A stretch of DNA of 64,000 nucleotides from CAIWHR01 sp963726775 (GTDB lineage Bacteria; Pseudomonadota; Gammaproteobacteria; Burkholderiales; Casimicrobiaceae): assembly GCA_963726775.1 (NCBI GenBank), contig CAVSDL010000001.1, positions 1,178,001 through 1,242,000 on the forward strand, written 5' to 3'. Position numbers and translations under genes: made by a program. The notes beneath the pieces are model-generated. The model ran no database searches, had not been told where the DNA came from, and saw nothing but the letters and a program-made list of their open reading frames with translations. This document shows positions 1-12,641 of the stretch, piece after piece. Every line of letters starts with the position of its first letter. The first letter of the stretch is position 1.

Positions 1-2
1 AA

Positions 3-227
3 CCCAACGCGCACCTCTCGCCGCGCGAGATCGACGTGCACTGCGTTCCCGACGCGGCGGGCGCCGCGCTGCTCGCGCAGGCCATGGCACGGCTGTCGCT
101 GTCGGCGCGCGCCTACCACCGCATCCTCAAGGTCGCCCGCACCATCGCGGATCTTGCCGACAGTCCCTCCATCGGGATGGCGCACATCGCCGAAGGGGTC
201 GGCTATCGCCGGTTCGATCGAATGTGA
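3..227 (+). CDS. comM: ComM/YifB-family Mg-chelatase-like AAA ATPase, C-terminal fragment
   Basis: Only the last 74 codons are inside the window; the gene enters from the left edge in frame 3. The tail carries the family's C-terminal signature (LSARAYHRILKVARTIADLA followed by a YRRFDR-type ending), which forms the helical lid of YifB/ComM ATPases. In naturally competent bacteria ComM is a hexameric helicase that promotes branch migration during integration of foreign DNA; most other bacteria keep it without known competence. Identification rests on this short tail, so the ATPase core cannot be checked here. Confidence 0.8.
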   Translation, partial: PNAHLSPREIDVHCVPDAAGAALLAQAMARLSLSARAYHRILKVARTIADLADSPSIGMAHIAEGVGYRRFDRM

Positions 228-312
228 CGGCGATCCGCCACCCCTGGCTGCAGGACCGTTAAGATGGCGGCTGGCGCCCGCGTTGCCGCCCCGATCGAAA
301 CGAGTCTTCCCG

Positions 313-1515
<1,203 letters not shown>

Positions 1516-1542
1516 CAGCATGCGCGCGAACCGGATGCAACG

Positions 1543-2571
1543 ATGAAAGCGCTTGCCAAGCTCGAACGCGCGCCCGGCCTCACGCTCACGCGCGTCAGAA
1601 GGCCGGAAGTCGGCCACAACGACGTGATGATCCGGATCCGGAAGACCGCGATCTGCGGCACCGACATCCACATCTGGAAATGGGACGACTGGGCACAGAA
1701 GACGATACCGGTGCCCATGCAGGTCGGCCATGAATACGTCGGCGAAATCGTCGAAATGGGGGAGGAGGTCCGCGGCTTCGAGATCGGCGCCCGCGTCTCC
1801 GGCGAGGGGCATATCACCTGTGGCTCGTGCCGCAACTGCCGCGCCGGCCGGCGCCACCTGTGCCGCAACACCGTCGGCGTCGGGGTCAATCGCGAGGGAG
1901 CATTCGCGGAATACCTCGTCATACCGGCATTCAACGCTTTCCGGATTCCCGACGACATTTCAGATGATCTTGCCTCGATCTTCGATCCATTCGGAAATGC
2001 GACGCACACCGCGCTGTCGTTCAACCTGGTCGGCGAAGACGTGCTGATCACGGGCGCGGGGCCGATCGGCATCATGGCCGCGGCGATCGCGCGCCATGTC
2101 GGCGCACGTCACGTCGTCGTCACGGACGTCAACGACTACCGGCTTGGTCTAGCGCAGCGGATGGGGGCGACGCGCACGGTCAACGTCGGGCGCACGGCGC
2201 TGCGCGAGGTGATGGCCGACCTGGGGATGACCGAAGGCTTCGACGTCGGGCTGGAGATGTCAGGCGTGCCCGAGGCATTTACCGACATGCTCCAGTGCAT
2301 GAACCACGGCGGCAAGGTGGCCATGCTCGGTATCCCGCCATCGAACATGGCCATCGACTGGAACCAGGTGATCTTCAAAGGGCTCGAAATCAAGGGCATT
2401 TACGGGCGCGAGATGTTCGAGACCTGGTACAAGATGGTGGCGATGTTGCAGAGCGGACTCGACCTCACGCCGATGATCACGCATCGTTACGCCGTCGACG
2501 ATTACCAGGCGGCGTTCGCGAAAATGCTCTCGGGCGAAAGCGGCAAGGTCATCCTCGACTGGACGGCGTAG
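1543..2571 (+). CDS. tdh: L-threonine 3-dehydrogenase
   Basis: A 342-residue zinc- and NAD-dependent medium-chain dehydrogenase that oxidises threonine to 2-amino-3-ketobutyrate, the substrate of the Kbl encoded just upstream. Visible features are the catalytic-zinc Cys38 in AICGTD, GHEYVGE, the structural-zinc cysteines in CGSCRNCRAGRRHLC, and the NAD-binding GAGPIG near residue 173. Length and sequence match E. coli Tdh (341 aa). Gene order kbl-tdh and the short gap suggest one transcript. Together they make glycine, which links functionally to the riboswitch-controlled gcv genes at 12.6 kb. Confidence 0.96.
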   Translation: MKALAKLERAPGLTLTRVRRPEVGHNDVMIRIRKTAICGTDIHIWKWDDWAQKTIPVPMQVGHEYVGEIVEMGEEVRGFEIGARVSGEGHITCGSCRNCRAGRRHLCRNTVGVGVNREGAFAEYLVIPAFNAFRIPDDISDDLASIFDPFGNATHTALSFNLVGEDVLITGAGPIGIMAAAIARHVGARHVVVTDVNDYRLGLAQRMGATRTVNVGRTALREVMADLGMTEGFDVGLEMSGVPEAFTDMLQCMNHGGKVAMLGIPPSNMAIDWNQVIFKGLEIKGIYGREMFETWYKMVAMLQSGLDLTPMITHRYAVDDYQAAFAKMLSGESGKVILDWTA

Positions 2572-2717
2572 CGGACGGCGCAAGAGGGCTAGCCGGCCGA
2601 GCGGTGCCCGGCGCAACGACGCCGGCCGCCGAAGCGTGCGCCGACGCCGGAAACCGCCGAACAGGCGAGCGCCTGCCGTCTCGTCGCCATCGGCTACCAT
2701 CGCACCAAGGCTACGCG

Positions 2718-3134
2718 ATGGACTTCACCTTCGAAACCCTGGGCCTCTGGGGGCTCCTTGCCAGCAGCTTTCTTTCCGCGACTCTGCTGCCCGGCAATTC
2801 CGAGATCGCGTTCATCGCCTTGCTGCACCACGCACCGGATCTCAAATGGCCGGCCCTCGCCGTCGCGACGCTCGGAAACACGCTGGGCGGACTCACGTCG
2901 TACATGGTCGGCCGCCTGTTCCCCCGTCCCCACGAAGGGCGCGCGGTGGCGTGGATGCATCGCTACGGCACCCCGTCGTTGCTCCTTGCCTGGGCCCCGG
3001 TGGTCGGCGATGCGCTGTGCGTGGCGGCCGGTTGGCTGCGGCAGAACGTGTTTGCCGCCGGGTTGTTCATGGCGATCGGGAAGTTCGCGCGCTATGGGGC
3101 CCTTGCCGCGGGCGTCGGGTTGTGGGGCGCCTGA
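2718..3134 (+). CDS. Small DedA/YqaA-like inner-membrane protein
   Basis: A 138-residue hydrophobic protein with about three to four membrane segments. The N-terminal region (LGLWGLLASSFLSATLLPG) and the following NTLGGLTSYMVGR stretch resemble YqaA-type relatives of the DedA (SNARE-associated) family, which are thought to act in membrane lipid or ion homeostasis. No catalytic site is known. The ATG at 2718 was picked because the in-frame extension upstream is charged, low-complexity and unlike the family. It lies between tdh and the large oxidoreductase on the same strand. The family assignment is moderately sure; the substrate is unknown. Confidence 0.7.
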   Translation: MDFTFETLGLWGLLASSFLSATLLPGNSEIAFIALLHHAPDLKWPALAVATLGNTLGGLTSYMVGRLFPRPHEGRAVAWMHRYGTPSLLLAWAPVVGDALCVAAGWLRQNVFAAGLFMAIGKFARYGALAAGVGLWGA

Positions 3135-3179
3135 CCCGGCCGACAGGCCATGTTGCGCTGCGGTAAACTGGGCGGCGCC

Positions 3180-6100
3180 ATGATTTCCGTAACCGATCGC
3201 CTGCCCGTCATCGCGGAACCGCCGGCAGATATGCCCCGCCTGCGCGAGATCCCGTACAACTACACGTCCTTCTCCGACCGCGAGATCGTGATCCGTCTCC
3301 TCGGGACGGACATGTGGCGCCTGCTGGACGAGCTGCGCACCGAGCGCCGCACCGGTCGTTCGGCGCGAATGCTGTTCGAGGTCCTGGGCGACATCTGGGT
3401 AGTCGTGCGCAATCCCTATCTGCAGGACGATCTCCTCGGCGAACCCAAGCGCCTGCGATTGCTGGTCGAGGCAATGCGCCACCGGTTGGGCGAGATCGAC
3501 AAGCGGCGGCTGGCGAACGCCGGAGGTGACATCGGTCGCGACGCAAGAGTCCTGCAATTGATCGCGGCCGCGCGCGCCGCCATCGACGGGTTCGAGGCGT
3601 CGTTTCGCGACACCGCGGCGCTGCGCAGGAAGACCGTGCGTGTGCTGGCCCGACATACGCGCAAGGACAACGTCGCGTTCGACGGACTCGCCCGTGTCTC
3701 GCATGTCACCGATGCGAGCGACTGGCGCGTCGAATATCCATTCGTGGTCCTCTATCCGGATACCGAGGACGAAGTCCGGGGCCTGGTCGCCGGATGCATC
3801 GAGCTCGGCCTCACCATCATTCCGCGCGGCGGCGGCACCGGGTACACCGGTGGCGCGGTGCCGCTCACCGCCCGTACGGCGGTCATCAACACGGAAAAGC
3901 TCGAGCGCCTTTCCGCCATCGAATCCATCGCAATCCCGGGCCGGGCGGATCCGATCCCTACGGTCGAGTGCGCCGCGGGAGTCGTGACGCGACGGGTGAT
4001 GGATGCCGCCGACGCGGCGGGTCTGGTTTTTGCGGTGGACCCGACCTCGGCCGATGCCTCTTGCATCGGCGGCAATGTCGCGATGAATGCCGGAGGCAAG
4101 AAGGCGGTGCTGTGGGGCACGGCGCTCGACAATCTGGTGTCGTGGAAAATGGTGACGCCCGACGCCGAGTGGCTGCAGGTGACGCGCCTGGACCACAATC
4201 TGGGCAAGATCCACGAAGCGTCGGTCGCCACCTTCGAGCTCGCGTGGTCGGGGGTGGATGGCAAGACCGTCGAGCGCAGGGAGACACTGGCGATTCCCGG
4301 GGCGTCGTTCCGAAAGGCCGGGCTCGGCAAGGATGTCACCGACAAATTCCTCGCGGGACTGCCGGGCGTCCAGAAGGAAGGCTGCGACGGGCTGATCGTC
4401 AGCGCGCGATTCGTGCTGCATCAGGATGCCGCCCGCAGTGCGGACGTTCTGCCTCGAGTTTTTCGGTCAGGTTCGCGACTCGACGCCCGCGATCGTCGAA
4501 ATCAAGCGCTTTGTCGATGGGCTCGCTGCCGGCGCGCCTTCATCGCGGGCGATGCTCGCCGGCCTCGAACACCTCGATGAACGGTATGTGAAGGCCGTGG
4601 GCTATGCGACGAAGGCGAAGCGCCACGGGCGGCCCAAAATGGTGCTGCTGGGCGACATTGTCGGCGAATCCGACACGGCGGTGGCCAGCGCCGCCTCCGA
4701 GGTGATACGGATTGCGAATGCGCGCGGCGCCGAGGGATTCGTCGCGGTGTCAGCCGAGGCGCGAAAGAAATTCTGGCTCGACCGAGGGCGCACCGCGGCG
4801 ATCGCCAGGCACACCAACGCCTTCAAGATCAACGAAGACGTCGTCATTCCGCTCGACCGGCTTGGCGACTACACCGACGGCATCGAGCGGATCAATATCG
4901 AGCTGTCGATCCGCAACAAGCTGGCGCTGTGCGACGCGCTCGCCGGGTTCTTCGCGGGATCATCGCTGGCGCAGGTCTGGGGGGCGGGCGACGAAGCGCG
5001 CCCGACGGAGGACGCGCTGGACGCGAAGGTCGACGAAGCGCAGACGCTGGTCGCCACAACTCGCGTGCGCTGGCAGGATCTTCTCGACCGGATCGACGCG
5101 ACATTTCCCGCGCTACAGGAGCGGTCCGTCGTCGTGTCGTGGAAGACCGAGATCGCGAGGCCGCTCGCGGAGATATTCGCCGGGCTCGCGTTCGCGCCGG
5201 TCCTGGCGCACTGCAACGCCATCCACCGCGACCTGTTGCGAAGCCGCGTGTTTGTCGCTTTGCACATGCATGCCGGCGACGGAAACGTCCACACCAACAT
5301 CCCCGTCAACTCCGATGACTATGCGATGCTGCACGAGGCGAACAGCGGCAGTCGCGCGGATCATGGTGCTGGCACGACGGCTGGGCGGCGTCATTTCCGG
5401 CGAGCACGGCATCGGCCTGACCAAGCTCGCCTATCTGACGCCGGCCGAAATGGAACCGTTCGCGGCCTACAAGCGCCGGATCGATCCCGAGGGCCGATTC
5501 AACGCCGGCAAGCTGCTCGCCGGAGCCGACCTCGCCAACGCCTACACGCCCAGTTTTTCGCTCATCGGCCACGAGAGCCTGATTCTCGAAGCGTCCGCGA
5601 TCGGCGACGTCGCCGATTCGGTGAAGGACTGCCTGCGGTGCGGCAAGTGCAAGCCGGTATGCGCGACGCACGTACCGCGCGCCAATCTGCTCTACTCGCC
5701 GCGCAACAAGATCCTGGCGACGTCGCTGTTGATCGAGGCCTTCCTGTACGAGGAACAGACGCGCCGCGGCGTAAGCCTGCGGCACTTCGACGAATTTTCC
5801 GACGTGGCCGACCATTGCACGGTTTGCCACAAGTGCAGGAATCCATGCCCCGTCGACATCGACTTTGGCGAGGTATCGGTGGCGATGCGCAATCTGCTGC
5901 GGCGGGAGGGGAAGAAGAAATGGAATCCCGGCGCCGCGGCAACGATGTTCTTCCTCAATGCGACCGACCCGGCCACGATCAAGGTAGCGAAGCGCGTGCT
6001 GATCGACTGGGGGTATCGCGGGCAGCGCCTCGCGCACCGGATCGCCAAACGGTTCGGTCTCATCGAGGCCCAGACGGCGGCTCCGCCCGCGACGGTCGGG

Positions 6101-7036
6101 CGGCCGACGCCGATGGCGCAGGCGATCCACTTCGTCAACAAGCCGATGCCCGGAGGATTGCCCAAACGCACGTCGCGCGCGTTGCTCGACATCGAAGACG
6201 ATTCGATCGTGCCGATCATCCGCGACCCGCGCAAAGCCGCCGACGACGCCGACGCGGTGTTCTATTTTCCGGGCTGCGGCTCGGAACGCCTGTTCTCGCA
6301 AGTGGGACTCGCGACACAGGCAATGCTGTACCACCTCGGCGCGCAGACGGTGTTGCCGCCCGGCTACCTTTGCTGCGGCTATCCGCAGACGGCCTCGGGC
6401 AACGAGCATCGCGGCCGGCAGATCATCACGAGCAACCGCGTGCTGTTCCATCGCGTGGCCACCACGCTGAATTACCTCGACATCCGGACGGTCATTGTTT
6501 CCTGCGGCACCTGCATGGACCAGCTCCAGAAGTACGAGTTCGACAAGATCTTTCCGGGCTGCCGGCTACTCGACATCCATGAGTACGTGTTCGAAAAGGG
6601 CGTGCGTCTCGAAGGTGTGGCGGGCACGCGCTACATGTATCACGACCCATGCCACACGCCGATGAAAACGTACGCGCCGCTCGCCGTCGTCAACGAGCTC
6701 ATGGGCGCCGGTGTGGCATTGAACGATCGCTGCTGCGGAGAGTCCGGCTCGCTTGCGACGACGCGTCCCGACGTCTCGACCCAGGTCCGGTTTCGCAAGG
6801 AGGAGGAAATGCGCAAAGGCGCCGCCGCGGTGCGCGCCGACGGCTTCAGCGGCGAGGTCAGGATCCTGACGTCATGCCCCTCGTGCCTGCAGGGACTCGC
6901 ACGCTTCGAAAACGACGCGGGAACCGCGGCCGACTACATCGTTGTCGAGATGGCCAAGCGGATTCTCGGCCCGGACTGGATGCAGGACTACGTTGCGAAA
7001 GCCAACGCAGGGGGCATCGAACGCGTTTTCGTCTGA
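3180..7036 (+). pseudogene. DUF3683/FAD-linked oxidoreductase with Fe-S and CCG domains, two frameshifts
   Basis: Read across three frames, this is one protein of about 1,284 residues, the usual length of the family. Order: DUF3683 start (REIPYNYTSFSDREIVIRLL), a PCMH-type FAD-binding domain (PRGGGTGYTGGAVPL), a lactate/glycolate-oxidase C-terminal domain (HMHAGDGNVHTN, SGEHGIG), two 4Fe-4S clusters (CLRCGKCKPVC and CTVCHKCRNPC), and two CCG heterodisulfide-reductase-like motifs (CCGYP, CCGESG). Such proteins are taken to be membrane-associated D-2-hydroxyacid (lactate/glycolate) dehydrogenases. The frame slips by one extra base near 4422 (after VLH, before MPPAVRT) and again near 5344 (after HEAN, before AAVARIM). 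Coding conservation is intact on both sides of each shift, so the gene is either very recently broken or mis-sequenced. Confidence 0.85.
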
Positions 7037-7113
7037 CCCATGGAAAGCCGGCCTGCGGAACGGAGGTGGCGGTGCGAAACGGGACAGGGCGTCCCACCCT
7101 TCCGGGGCATCGC

Positions 7114-7392
7114 TCAATCGGACGGCACAGCGGATTTCACGGCGGAGGCATTCGGAGAGCTCCCCGGCGCGCCGGGGGCGCAAGCGCGTGCCGCCACGAT
7201 TTCATAGAGGGACGGCGGGGCATCCTCCAGCAGCCAAGGCGCACCGACCGCCAGCACGACGTATGCAGCGGCAACGGCCAATGCGGCCACCGCTACGCCA
7301 TGCCATTCGCGCAGGGGACCGAGGCGCCGCCGGGCGCGCGGAAGGTCGCGACCGGCATGCCCATGCGTTTCGTCGAGCCCGGCATCGTCCAT
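7114..7392 (-). CDS. Hypothetical small single-pass membrane protein
   Basis: A 92-residue reading frame with a charged, His/Arg-rich N-terminus, one strong membrane segment (GVAVAALAVAAAYVVLAVGA, about residues 33-52), then a short Pro/Ala-rich tail. The start at 7392 is preceded by GAAGGGA eight bases upstream, a credible ribosome binding site. It converges with the oxidoreductase ending at 7036. I do not recognise a family. The hydrophobic segment and the binding site are the only support, so it could be spurious in such GC-rich DNA. Confidence 0.45.
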   Translation of the reverse strand: MDDAGLDETHGHAGRDLPRARRRLGPLREWHGVAVAALAVAAAYVVLAVGAPWLLEDAPPSLYEIVAARACAPGAPGSSPNASAVKSAVPSD

Positions 7393-7913
7393 GGTGAATC
7401 CCTTCGTATCGGTCGGCACCGGGCCCCGCTGCACCGGGGCGGTTATCGGAAAAAAGCCCAGCGGCGACGTCCGGCGGAGTCGCTGGACGTGCCGCGTGGG
7501 GTGGAGGAAACGGGCCGAGTCGCAGGGCCACCGGGGTTCGCCGTAGCCGGGAGTCGGAAGTCGATCGCCATGCCCCCACGGTACGGCCGGCGGGGCTGGC
7601 GCGCGTCCGAGTATTCGCGCCTGGCGATGCCGAATATTCACCGTACCGACCGACCAGACGCGGCTTCAAGACGCCGCGCGGTAGGGTGGGCGATGCCCGG
7701 TTTATGCTATAAACGCGCGATGGGGCCGTACGCCGCGCCCGGGCTGCGGCACGGGCGTCCGGCAACCGGCGCGCGGTCGACGAATCGTATTTCCTGACGC
7801 AGGTGTGCCGCGTGCGTTCGCGGACGCGCGCGCCACGGATCGCAGGTAATCAATTCGCGCCGGCGTTCACCGTCGCGAATGGCGTGGGTCCCGACGATTG
7901 ACGGTTGAACGCC
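7393..7913. other. 521-base intergenic region, no gene supported
   Basis: Open frames here lack codon bias, start signals or recognisable motifs. The only regulatory hint is TGCTATAAA at about 7706-7714 on the plus strand, resembling an extended -10 element that could serve the gene at 7914, but no matching -35 element was found and the implied leader would be long. Confidence 0.4.
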
Positions 7914-9569
7914 ATGAGCGACTCGAACTTGCCGGTGATTGCGATTGCGCCGCCCGGGCCCGCGAACGCGGCCGCCCATGGCAGTGCCGCGCACTCGGTC
8001 CCGGTGCCCGCGCTCGGGTTTGCCGATGCAGAAAGCGCAAAGCGTTGGGCCAAGGGACTCCCGCTCACCAACGTTGCGCAGGTATTCGAGGCGGTCCACG
8101 GTCAGCTACGAGCGCTTTCCGCCGCCGCCTTCCCGCCTCGTGAGCGCGCGACCATCGCCGAAGTGCTGCGCGACCAGGTCGCTCATTTGCACACGGAACT
8201 CGCCCGCCGGTATGCCGGCAAGCCACAACCCGCCGTGGATCGCGAGCTCGAGTCGGCCGAGCAGGCGCTCATGTTGTGGCAGGTGCTCTGGGAGCAATAT
8301 TCGGCGTGCCTCAAACCGGTGCTCGAAGGCGACCCCGACCTCGCGGGCGTCAAGTCGAAGCTGCTGCAGCGCGGGCTCTACGTCGGCAAGCAGCTCGTCC
8401 TCGTGCATGGCCTCGCGCGGCGTGTTCCGCCGCCGGCGCTGTGGCAGGAGCTGCACGCGTACTACCGACTCGCGGAGCTCTTGGAATGCGCGGTAACTGC
8501 GGTGTCGGATGACCTGATGCCCAATGCGATTGGCATCTCATGCTACTCGACCTACAGCCACGCGCTCCTCCTCGGACTTGCCGACCCGTGTTCGATGAGC
8601 GTGAAGCAGATCGAGCTCACCGATCGGTGGCTCGGGATGTGGGCGCGCAAGGTGTTCCCGTATGCGCAGCAACGCGAGACCGAGGGCCCGGTCATCTTCA
8701 TCGACCTCGATAGTCCCGAAGGCGCGATCCTCGCGATTTCTCCACCCCAGCATCCGGCGAAGTCGATGCGCTTCGGTTATCCGGGCAAGCTCGCCACCAG
8801 TGTGCGGGGGCGCCTGAAACGGCTGCAGACAGGCGCAAATCCGGCGGAACTCCAGCTCGGCCACGACTGCAGCGTGGAGCAATGCACCACGCTGCTTGGC
8901 CATCTCGACGCGAAATGGTATCAGGCACCCCGGCGTGCCGCCGAGGCGCCCGGCTCGGCGATCGAATTATGCGCGGGGGGCGTAGGCGCGGCCTATTTTC
9001 GAATCGGCGGCCGCACGTTCGAGCGCAAACGCCCGCAGGATCGCATGTCGTTTCAGGGGGCGCAGCACCTGCAGACGCTGGCTGCCCTCACGGACTACGA
9101 CCGCGGCAGGGAAGACGCCGAACGCACATGGGAGTGGGAACGGTGGACGGGAGCGTACGAATGGCGCGAGGCGTCGGTAACGCGCACATCGGGCTCCCGC
9201 CATCGCTGGGCCCTGGAACAACTCGTCGCCGTCCGCGACGAGGAGCGCATGCGCCTGGGCTACGTGACGCGCGTCGCGCAGGGCGGTCCCGGCGAGCTCG
9301 CCGTATCGCTCCGGCTCTGGTCCGGCACACCGAAGGCGATACCGCTGCGACCGCTGTCGACGGCCGTGGCCGAGGAGCCGTCGCTGCCATCGCTGTTGCT
9401 GGGGGAGACCCCCGAGGACAAGCCGAGCCTGATCCTGCCGCCGCGCTCCTTCAACCCTAGTCGGGTGCTGCGTACGCTCGATGCCGGTCGCGAGCGACGG
9501 TTCCGGCTGACGCGGCTCCTGCAGCGCGGCGCCGATTTCGAGCGCGTCGCGTTCGAGGAAGCGAGCTGA
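7914..9569 (+). CDS. Conserved-looking cytoplasmic protein of unknown function
   Basis: A 551-residue soluble protein without signal peptide or membrane segments. The N-terminal half is helical (residues about 40-200, with a patterned LPLTNVAQVFEAVHGQL start and ALMLWQVLWEQYSACL), and the C-terminal third (from about 390) contains W-rich beta-type sequence (WEWERWTGAYEWR) and a DAGRERRFRLTRLLQRG ending. The overall architecture vaguely resembles betaproteobacterial proteins sometimes annotated as PilZ-like cyclic-di-GMP receptors, but I see no RxxxR or D/NxSxxG pair, so I do not assign that. The ATG at 7914 was preferred to the TTG at 7905. It is followed 38 bases later by the YyaL-type gene. 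Confidence 0.75.
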   Translation: MSDSNLPVIAIAPPGPANAAAHGSAAHSVPVPALGFADAESAKRWAKGLPLTNVAQVFEAVHGQLRALSAAAFPPRERATIAEVLRDQVAHLHTELARRYAGKPQPAVDRELESAEQALMLWQVLWEQYSACLKPVLEGDPDLAGVKSKLLQRGLYVGKQLVLVHGLARRVPPPALWQELHAYYRLAELLECAVTAVSDDLMPNAIGISCYSTYSHALLLGLADPCSMSVKQIELTDRWLGMWARKVFPYAQQRETEGPVIFIDLDSPEGAILAISPPQHPAKSMRFGYPGKLATSVRGRLKRLQTGANPAELQLGHDCSVEQCTTLLGHLDAKWYQAPRRAAEAPGSAIELCAGGVGAAYFRIGGRTFERKRPQDRMSFQGAQHLQTLAALTDYDRGREDAERTWEWERWTGAYEWREASVTRTSGSRHRWALEQLVAVRDEERMRLGYVTRVAQGGPGELAVSLRLWSGTPKAIPLRPLSTAVAEEPSLPSLLLGETPEDKPSLILPPRSFNPSRVLRTLDAGRERRFRLTRLLQRGADFERVAFEEAS

Positions 9570-9607
9570 TCCGCCGCCCTGCGGCGCGATCGCTGCGCTG
9601 CGGTGCG

Positions 9608-11665
<2,058 letters not shown>

Positions 11666-11888
11666 GCCCCGAGCATGGACCGCGGGCATCGAGGTAAAAG
11701 GGGGAATCGACACGGGCAGTCGCCCGCCGACGTCTGGCACGGCACCGCGCGCGTTTGGGGGCCGAGGCAACGGGTTCGGCCTCGCTCGGGGCCGGCGGTC
11801 AACCCGACAGCCGGGCGAACGTTGTTGGCGGGTTGGCGCCCGTTCCGTTACCATTCGGGCGGTTCTGACATACCCTCCAGGAGAAGCG

Positions 11889-12206
11889 ATGAAACATGCT
11901 GTCGCCGTACTCGCCGCCGCGGGACTCGTCGCCGCTGGCTCCGTCCAAGCCGATGCCGGCGAAGACCTCTTGAAAAAGACCGGGTGCACCGCCTGCCATT
12001 CGATCGACAAGAAGCTGATCGGCCCGCCTTATGTGGACGTCGCCGCGAAGTACAAGGGCGATGCGGGCGCCGCCGCGAAACTTGCCGAAAAGGTCAAGAA
12101 AGGCGGCTCCGGAGTATGGGGCCAGATACCGATGCCACCGAACCCCCAGGTGAGTGACGCCGATATCAAGACACTTATCGCGTACATTCTCGCCCTGAAA
12201 AAATAG
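11889..12206 (+). CDS. Class I c-type cytochrome (c551/c552-like), periplasmic
   Basis: A 105-residue precursor: cleavable signal peptide (residues 1-22, ending SVQADA), a single haem site CTACH at residues 33-37, and a probable axial Met82 in QIPMPPN before the closing helix (LIAYILALKK). This is the pattern of small monohaem electron carriers of the c551/c552 type that feed terminal oxidases or peroxidases in the periplasm. AGGAGAAGCG directly precedes the ATG. It stands alone between the YyaL gene and the glycine riboswitch, so context does not identify a redox partner. Confidence 0.93.
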   Translation: MKHAVAVLAAAGLVAAGSVQADAGEDLLKKTGCTACHSIDKKLIGPPYVDVAAKYKGDAGAAAKLAEKVKKGGSGVWGQIPMPPNPQVSDADIKTLIAYILALKK

Positions 12207-12352
12207 TCGAGCCGGACGGCTCGGGGCTCCTGAAGCCAGCCGCCCCGGACGCGGGAACTGCACCGACCCGGTACCGCGAAGCGTGGGGCGGTTCGCCTTC
12301 GCGCATGCTTCGCGGGTGACGTTTTCGTGGCCCGTGCGCCGCAGGCGTCACT

Positions 12353-12381
12353 TTGACACCGGGAGGCGGCCCCGGTAATCT
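12353..12381 (+). promoter_or_regulatory. Predicted sigma-70 promoter for the gcv transcript
   Basis: A perfect -35 hexamer TTGACA (12353-12358), a 17-base spacer, and a weak -10 TAATCT (12376-12381). The predicted start near 12388 falls just before the first glycine aptamer, which supports the call. Confidence 0.5.
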
Positions 12382-12387
12382 CCGGGG

Positions 12388-12625
12388 GTCCGCGCAGGAG
12401 AGCGCGGCGCCGGCATGAATGCCCGCGCCGCCGCCGAAGGCGCAACTCCCGCAACCGCTCAGGCAACAAGGACCGCGCGGACGCATTTCGCATCTGGAGA
12501 GAGGTCGCGCACGCAATGCGACGACCCACCGAAGGGGCACCGGCGCTGCGTCATTCACGCCGCAATCTCTCAGGTAAAAGGACAGACGGGGCGAAGCGGA
12601 TCGACCGCTTCGCCCCGTTTCTTTT
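12388..12625 (+). ncRNA. Tandem glycine riboswitch upstream of gcvT
   Basis: Two consecutive glycine aptamers. Aptamer 1 (about 12393-12480) shows GGAGAG, CCGAAGGCGCAA and CTCAGGCAACAAGGAC. Aptamer 2 (about 12490-12587) shows GGAGAGAGG, ACCGAAGGGGCA and CTCTCAGGTAAAAGGACAG. These are the core blocks of the RF00504 glycine riboswitch. A strong hairpin plus U-run follows directly. The 3' P1 strand of aptamer 2 (AGACGGGGCGAA) can pair with UUCGCAUCU before it and shares bases with the hairpin's 5' arm, so glycine binding should block termination and switch gcvTHP on, as known for this class. The pairing is read by eye and not folded computationally. Confidence 0.93.
12588..12625 (+). terminator. 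Rho-independent terminator of the glycine riboswitch
   Basis: A perfect 12-base-pair stem (GGGGCGAAGCGG at 12588-12599 with CCGCTTCGCCCC at 12605-12616), a five-base loop ATCGA, then GTTTCTTTT. It begins immediately after aptamer 2 and before the gcvT ribosome binding site, so it is the expression platform. Confidence 0.92.
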
Positions 12626-12641
12626 CCCGCAGGGAGTGGAT

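Noticed and set aside
4419..5347. Programmed ribosomal frameshifting in the FAD/Fe-S gene
   Set aside because: No slippery heptamer or downstream pseudoknot is evident, two shifts would be needed, and the family is normally in one frame.
12212..12230. Terminator after the cytochrome c gene (GAGCCGGACGGCTC)
   Set aside because: Short inverted repeat but followed by GGGGCTCC, not a T-run; left unannotated.
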